Positions 57,253 to 64,000 of a stretch of 64,000 nucleotides of DNA are shown in pieces; position 1 is the first letter of the stretch; each line of letters opens with the position of its first letter. Source of the stretch: Ophiura sarsii (taxonomy: Eukaryota; Echinodermata; Ophiuroidea; Amphilepidida; Ophiuridae); contig CM069448.1 of assembly GCA_035610835.1 (NCBI GenBank), positions 5,953,607-6,017,606 on the forward strand, in the 5' to 3' direction. The position numbers and the translations under genes are program-made. The notes beneath the pieces were generated by a model. The model did not search any database, was not told where the DNA came from, and worked only from the letters and a program-made list of their open reading frames with translations.

Positions 57253-58083
57253 TATACATAAACGTTTTGAAGAAAAACATTACATAGGGTTCAAAATACA
57301 AATATCTCTTAATCGGAGGCTAAAATCAAAAGGACAAAAGTCGGAAACAATATCCTCTCTAAACTAATGACTTGGATTATATATTGTATAATACTTCCAA
57401 ACACGATGGTCAATATATTACGCCCCTCCGTCATCACCCATCCATTGTACAAATATGTTACGTGACCTATCGCCAAAATGTTTTCAGCATTGATTTCAAT
57501 GGAATGAAGGGGGAAATGGGCTACTTTCACAATATCTTGGCAATACTGCGCCAAACAATAGATGAATAGAGTGATGGAGCGGTAGCTTAATTCATATTTC
57601 TAGACGACCAGATACATTGATCGGCGGTGAACGTAAACATTTTATGATCGGATTTAAAAAGCTTATAAATAGTATTTCTTAAAGAATATAACACAACCTT
57701 CCTCGCGCTTTGATGTGTCTGCTTCACTAATTGAGTCATCCAGAGTACTACAATAGTTCTATTGTTAACGCCAGATAAGTAGAGAGGTTTCTAGTTAATC
57801 ACCGATCTTTTTCCGATGCTTTTAACAATAGAACGAAATACCGTTGGAAAAGCGCTTTTAAATCGCTAGAAAAACGATTTAAAAGCACTGAGAGTTTGGA
57901 TATGGACCCTAAGTAAGTTTTGGAAGAGCTTTTCTGAGATTCGTACAATTAAATATGCAAACCCCGGATTAGTCTTTAAAGAAAGGAACAATATTATGGG
58001 ACACAGACTATAACGCAAATAATACATTTATTTGAGGTGATCAAATTTATCAATTAAATTGGGCCGCACTGCGTGACCCGCCT

Positions 58084-58260
58084 TATGGCTCATACGTATA
58101 AGTGATGTGTACGCTCGTACGTAACACTTGTTTGATATAGTCGATAAAGTAATAATGTTAATGGATGTTTATAGGTGCTTGAGTGATAACAAAATATTAC
58201 TTTGGGCGATCATCGTATAAGTGACTTACATGCAAGTCACTTATATTTGATGAGCCATAC
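58084..58260. repeat. Small palindromic element, copy B
   Basis: Partner of 47728-47896 with a 10-base insertion (ATAACAAAAT) and otherwise high identity. Confidence 0.7.
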
Positions 58261-58604
58261 GGACTAGTTTTGCGGTGCAACATTAAAGGTTACTATAACG
58301 TCATATCATATAACGTATCCGAAACTCGTTGTCCTTTAATTTGTCAACGCCATGAAGTCTGATATGTTGGGTCATTGTCCATGGTAATGATTTCAATTCT
58401 CATTTGCATTTGATATACAATATGGAGCACATCGTTGGCGTTCATTAAAAATCCCATTTGGGAGATGTAAACTACCTGTGTCTGGGTAAACACTTATGAC
58501 AATACTTCTACTTGCATGTACTGGATCTTAATATTGAATTCAAAGGATGTAGGGCTTTTTTTTTTGGTGTGGTTGTTGTTGGTGGGGGTGTTGGTGATGA
58601 TGGG

Positions 58605-58850
<246 letters not shown>

Positions 58851-59139
58851 GGTGGTGGTGTTTTTGTGGATGTTGTTATTGTTTTTTTGTTTTTTTTGTT
58901 TATTTTGTGTTTTTGTTGTTGTTGTTGATTCTAATAATAATAATATTAGTAAATAACATGTATCGAGCGCCTTATGTTGCAAACAACCGCAAGGCGCCTT
59001 ACAAAAATATAATATAGAAATATTAATTTACAAATGCAAACAAAGTAATTAAAATCATTTAGTATATGATAAACACAATAGTTATTATACTATTATAAAA
59101 ATACCAGATACAAAGAGCAAGCGTTATATATATTATAAA

Positions 59140-60024
59140 TTCCATTCATGCAATTTGGTGATTGTTTTAGTCAAAATTTAAATCAACTTCTTTTGCCCAT
59201 TCAAACACTAATCGCACCGACTTATTTTGATCAAAATGTACTAATTGTCCAAGGATCTTAAATAATGACTAAATAAATAAATAAACGTATTATTGCTTTT
59301 AATAATTAAAAACTGAGAAAGCCAAAGTTTCAACATTATTGTGAGTGGAAGGGTAGAACTAGAAGAACAAAAAATAAATGATATCGTGCCGTGCGTGGTC
59401 TGGGGATCGAACCGCGGTTCTGCGGTTAACAAGCGAAGGACAAGGTTTCCACGCCGCGGACGTATTTGTGTTAAGAGATGTGTTATAATTGTATATACTC
59501 GTATATAATTGTTTCCATCGGGTGCTTGTTTTTGTCAATAAAATTGTGCTTGTTGGTGCAATATTTGTACGTGCCCCTCGCCCAAAATATGTTTGTAATG
59601 CCATGATAGTTCTTAGTTTTGGAAAGGCGTGGAACAAATTCGACATTTTTGGCCCAAAAAATGCCGTCATTTTTTGTCACGGCATTTTTTGTCCGTAACG
59701 CAGGCCGACTCAACGTGAGTATTCATGTACATTCACCTATGACCAAATGAGTGACGACACATTTCAAATATTACGGAGGACCATTCACGTCAGAATTTTA
59801 CAGTAAACTATAGGTTAACACTTTGCATATGCGCCAAATAATTTTGTAAGGGGACGATGCTGATTAATGTGGATATTTACCTCGCTAGTTACTATTCTGG
59901 TGTTACTCGCCAGTTATGCTCTAAGAATGACATCGTTAGTAAGTTATACTAAAGTTAGAGCATAACTAATAGGGAGGATAGCTTACCTCCCTATTAAGTT
60001 ACGCTAGTTTGGTGCACTCGGCCG
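59140..60024. mobile_element. Truncated second copy of the TCGGCCGAG element
   Basis: Matches 37960-38845, including the tRNA-like part and the right TIR (GTGCACTCGGCCGA at 60011-60024). The left third and left TIR are absent. Confidence 0.88.
59393..59459 (-). pseudogene. tRNA-like sequence, second copy
   Basis: Same as 38240-38307 with substitutions, for example CGCGGTTCGATCCCCAG. Part of the repeat, not an independent tRNA gene. Confidence 0.45.
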
Positions 60025-60730
60025 ATAATATTATTTAGCAAAGTCATTTTTAATGTTAAATATTGCATTTTATTGGCATTGAAACATTTCCGATACCTCA
60101 TTTATTTTTCTATATAATTAATATTGTTTCTCCATCATGATTGATGCTTAAGAAACACAAATGGCAGAGAGCCCGTCTAGTGACCGGGAGAGTCAAGGAA
60201 ATGCATTTTTCATTGCTCGATCACCACGAGGGATAGATAAATTATTATTAACATATTATCTTCATTACTTGTGTTTGTGTGGTAAGAGCTAGGATGCTGA
60301 TACATTTTCTGTAGATGATACCATAATTATGTATTCACTTGCATATCAACGCCAGTGTGTGAAGTTTTCAAAAGTGTCATACATGGTGTCCCAGAATGAT
60401 TTATATCGTGTTTGAAAAGGTACTAATTTAAAGTAGTGAAGCTTATCAACAACAAACGATACACGCGGTCCTCGCAATCTAAGTTCAGAGTTGCAGTAGT
60501 CATGATTCAAGAACAAATTATAAGTGATTCAAGTGATTTGTAGTAAAATGATTCCAGTTAATCTATGCCTTGACACTCCAATAGTTTAACTTCATCAACC
60601 TGAGAATAAAACTCGACCGGATTTGTCGGTGCCTTGATATTTTTCTTAGTAATTCTATACACTAATGCATACTAATGTAGGGATGGACACGGAACTTTTC
60701 CACAATTAAAGTGAAGCAACTGTAACTTAC

Positions 60731-60798
60731 AACATCCCCATAGGTAATCCACTTCGTCTGGACACGTTATTGGACAAATGGAAACACCCTAACTTCAT
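60731..60798 (-). CDS. Putative first coding exon (copy B)
   Basis: Partner of 49132-49199: MKLGCFHLSNNVSRRSGLPM, GM, same phase 2 donor GTAAGT. The TATA-like GATATAAG is changed here to GAATAATC, so this copy may have lost its promoter. Confidence 0.3.
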
Positions 60799-61164
60799 AA
60801 ACCTTTAATTCAGCACTTGATACGTGGATTATTCTCAAGAGAACACACATAAGGCCAATACGACTACGCAGTATTTCTTTCTGATGCAAATATAAAGCTG
60901 TCCCCATGGACATTGTTCGAACGTGACTTCTTAACCAATCCAAGAAATATGTACTTAATCTGGGCTGCAAATCTAGTAATACATTTTCGAATAAAAACAC
61001 ATAAAATTCAAGCCTAGCTATCTAATCCAGCCATTTTAATGACACCTGCAATGCCTTATTAAAGGAGGTCTCCGTGCAAGCTACCAACCGGTACATCATT
61101 AAATAACATTTTGTATGCTACAGTTACAGGCTCCATAGTCGTCACATAAGTAAAATAATGACGA

Positions 61165-61745
61165 TTTATTGACTAACTCGGTATTTATCGTTCGCCGTTT
61201 TACAAAGCGCTAAAATCCGCGCATGAATCCAGGGTTCGTATCCCATATCAGATACATTTTTGTGTGCATCATTTGTCTACCTTTTTGATGTCATATTATA
61301 TGAACTGTCCCTACATCTAGGACTAATATACCTAATAGGGATGTCACACCTACGTCGATCAGGCCTTGCGCTCTCGTTACGCTCAAAGCGCCAACCAAAA
61401 CACAGTAAGGCCTCTAAGAACCGATTTGGGACGCAGTGGACGCTGGGCTAGAGCGGGATAGGGTCCCATGATCGCCATTGAGCACCATAAAAAGCGCCAC
61501 GCTTATTTACGCTCCGCTTTGATCAACAGCGCTTGAATTGCGCTGAAAAGTATCAACACATGAATAACACTCAGGAAGAGCGCAGTTAACTGCTCAAAAC
61601 AAGGTAGTTCTCATTTTGCCCCTATCCCGCTTATCACATTTTGACGGCACTCTTAGTATCACCCATTGTATTTCTACTTTGAAGTCTCACCGGCTCTCAC
61701 CGGCTCTCGTTCTTAGTGCGTCCAAGTCGCTGTCTGCGCTACTAG
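61165..61745. other. Insertion in copy B without recognised content
   Basis: Absent from copy A. Contains a GGTTCGTATCC box B-like motif at about 61235, GCGCT-rich short inverted motifs and a tandem CACCGGCTCT. I cannot assign it. Confidence 0.45.
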
Positions 61746-61749
61746 TACC

Positions 61750-62358
61750 TACACCTAGCACATAAAGTCCCTGACCAGGTGCTTTGAGGTTGGCTAATTC
61801 AAAATATATGATCGGTACCAAAAATCTGAGATATACATTCAATGAGCAAATTTCTTCTCCGCAGTTTGATACCTCATCCAACAAAATCGAATGGATACTT
61901 TTAAAGTTATGTTGATTTCAATGACCGCGCATGCAACAGAAAAGTTGCAATAGGTATAGGAAATCATTGATTTGTGTGTGATTTACCACTGTCACTGAAA
62001 ACTCACAGCTTATCAGCTAAGACTTGTATTCTTCACAGCCAGATACACCCTTTGTCCCGCACATTGCGGTTATCACTAAAGACCCATTCATCTGTCTCGT
62101 TCAGATAGCACACAGTTATGACAGTAATCACACACAAATCAATGATTCCTATACCTAGTGCAACTTTTCTGTTGCATGCGCGGTCATTGAAATCGCCATA
62201 ACTTTAAAAGTATCCATTCGATTTTGTTGAATGAGGTATCAAATTGCGGAGAAGAAATTTGCTCATATAATATAAATCTCAGATTTTTGGTACCGATTAT
62301 ATATTTTGAATAAATCAACCTCAAAGCACCTGGTCAGGGACTTTATGTGCTAGGTGTA
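61750..62358. mobile_element. Fold-back element, arms about 240 bases
   Basis: Left arm 61750-61997 begins TACACCTAGCACATAAAGTC; right arm 62118-62358 is its inverse with few mismatches. Loop about 120 bases. Absent from copy A. No coding frame. Confidence 0.88.
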
Positions 62359-63627
62359 TACTACCTCAATACGTTTGTACAAAGTTCTCTGCGTGTGCAA
62401 ACACCTGTTAAACTTATATTGATCCAAGTGATTGGACTCCACCATGGCATGTTTTCGTGTAAAGGATGATTTGAACTAATAACCCCCGTGCAATCGCACT
62501 ATAAACAAAGTCTTCTTTCTGCTCAGTCAGTGTCAGGAGTTTGACAGGTGAACAACATATAGAACAACGTGAACACTATAGGAAGACTCATAGACAAGGC
62601 TTCAGCACCCAGTGGCAGAGGGAGGTGGAATAGGAAGGCGGTCTGCTCCACCCACCGTACCCTACTCCTATGTGGGGGTGTGTGTGGGTGAGAAGACCTC
62701 ATATCAAAATGAGATCATACTGTAAACCTCTGCTCAAATGCCAGACGAACACCATGCGTCACGCTTGGACGTATAACGAGCGCCGTAGTCGCAGTGACCA
62801 TCCTCAACGTCTCCTGACAGCGTAGTAACAGCGCATAGAGAGATAAACGTAGTGAGAGTAAAAAGGTCGGGAGAGACCTTGTTTACTAGTGCTGTACTCA
62901 ACTACTCCCGTGCAACTTTGGTATGCAAGACTCTGCTCTACACGATCATATCAACAATAGATTTACATCTTTTCTAGGAATTCCGGGTCCACTTGAACAA
63001 CATAGTGTGATACGTTGCTCCGAAAAAGAAACTGTCGATCTTGCTACTAAATTTCCTAGCTTGGTCGTTGTTTGTAACATACGGGTACTATGAATACTAG
63101 TCTCTGTCGTAGTCTCACTAATCTGTTAAACACTAATCACTTGCATACTTGCACTGTATGTCTCGACTTCATTGTATCTCGTGCTTTGACCTTGGACGTG
63201 TCGTCAATATAATGCTTAAATGGATTTACATCGTGCTTTTTTCAAACCATTAGATTTGAAATAAAGCGACACACGAGACTATTACCACTTTGCGATAATG
63301 GTCTTGTAGGGACACTATGTCGAACCAGTTAGGATACAGTCAATTACACTTAATAGCTCATTAACAATGGACGTTAGGAGGAAAAGGCATTGGGCAACCT
63401 TTATTTTCCTCATATCAGTTTAGATGTGAAAAGTAACGAGTAACGAGTCAGGCTGTTAACGAGCTAGTATTTAAGCTTAAAATAAAGAGCAAAATGAATT
63501 AGTTCTCAATATTATTATAATAATGTATTCATGTAACAATGTAGCATATATTTTAAATGATGTACAATGTAAACATGATGAAACTATCAAATTTGTAAGT
63601 ATTGATATCCGTGTAATATGTGTTATA

Positions 63628-64000
63628 CGAGGGTCATTCAATAAGTTTTACCTCCTCACTCATAACATCGCTAATATGAATGTCAGCCTCATGACATTTG
63701 TCATGATTATAGCTCTGAATCATAGCTACACATTTATAGTAAATGATAACTGATATCTGTTTTACTTTTATTATGATGCAATCAAAGACAGTGAGAGATT
63801 TTGGACAACGGACACGGAAAATTACCTTTAAGGGGGGACTTAAGGAAGTTTTTTGTTAATAATAATAATAATAATAGTGCATTTATAATGCGCCATCTAT
63901 CTAGACAACCTATTCCGAGGCGCAAACATTAAAACAAATAAAAACAAACAGTTAAAATATAAAAACAATTACATCAGTCAATCAGTCAAATCATAAGCAA
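63628..64000. mobile_element. Left end of a mariner-like element, continues past the window
   Basis: CGAGGGTCATTCAATAAGTT onward matches 17471-17665. It is inserted at TA in GTGTTATAC; copy A keeps the intact site at 51971-51980. From about 63862 an (ATA)n and a GCGCC...GGCGC block follow that are not in the 17471 copy. Confidence 0.85.
63862..63925. repeat. (AAT)n followed by a GCGCC/GGCGC block
   Basis: Similar in layout to the (AAT)n plus CGAGCGCC...GGCGCC blocks at 48430-48500 and 58930-59003. Probably the tail of a dispersed retroelement family. Confidence 0.4.

Larger units (their letters stand above)
53236..57909. mobile_element. 4674-base PIF/Harbinger-like element, TIRs about 220 bases, TAA duplication
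   Basis: Left TIR 53236-53457 starts GGGTCCATATCCAAACTCTC; right TIR 57689-57909 is its inverse with only a handful of mismatches. TAA at 53233-53235 and 57910-57912. Copy A carries the intact target CCCAACGTAAGTAAG with a single TAA at 47555-47557. GGG...CCC ends and TAA duplication point to PIF/Harbinger. No transposase or Myb-like frame is visible. The interior holds three tRNA-like sequences and a poly-G/C element. Confidence 0.9.

Overview
The window is animal nuclear DNA: AT-rich, spliced, dominated by introns, mobile-element relics and satellites, with a 100-base run of N (assembly gap) at 32635-32734. A leucine-rich-repeat GPCR of the GRL101/relaxin-receptor type, many TIR elements and scattered tRNA-like repeats suggest a marine invertebrate deuterostome (echinoderm, hemichordate or cephalochordate). 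That placement is inference; nothing here fixes the species.

The one convincing gene lies on the minus strand between 26958 and 9643. I could assemble 13 exons into an uninterrupted 797-residue frame. It has a signal peptide exon, a 133-codon extracellular exon with no recognised domain, an LRR N-cap exon, eight LRR exons of exactly 72 bases, one of 84 bases, and an intronless final exon carrying the hinge and seven membrane segments. All LRR junctions are phase 2. A decayed fragment of a related receptor lies about 1.3 kb downstream, at 8300-8410.

1-8 kb: two large tandem arrays (121-870, itself arranged as a palindrome, and about 1010-2165), a broken DDE transposase (3500-3800), a poly-G run, and a 5'-truncated LINE (5357-5797). 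8.9-26 kb: the receptor gene, whose introns are filled with TIR elements, a mariner nested in another element, long inverted repeats, and a duplicate of the start of intron 1. 26-33 kb: receptor promoter region, two diverged copies of a TATA-containing segment, small TIR elements, gap. 33-37 kb: a complex satellite and a 1447-base TIR element with TAA target duplications, packed with palindromic CCAGTATCG...CGATACTGG units. 37-43 kb: a tandem segmental duplication, one unit carrying a 1.2 kb TIR element and the other a hAT-like element. 46.8-63.6 kb: a second, larger tandem duplication (copy A about 46784-52080, copy B from 52769). Copy B is interrupted by a 4674-base PIF/Harbinger-like element with TIRs of about 220 bases, by a fold-back element and by a mariner end. 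Copy A preserves the empty sites of the first and last.

Apart from the receptor and a small conserved ATG-to-donor exon in copies A and B, I see no credible host coding sequence. Most long reading frames are low-complexity or lie inside repeats.
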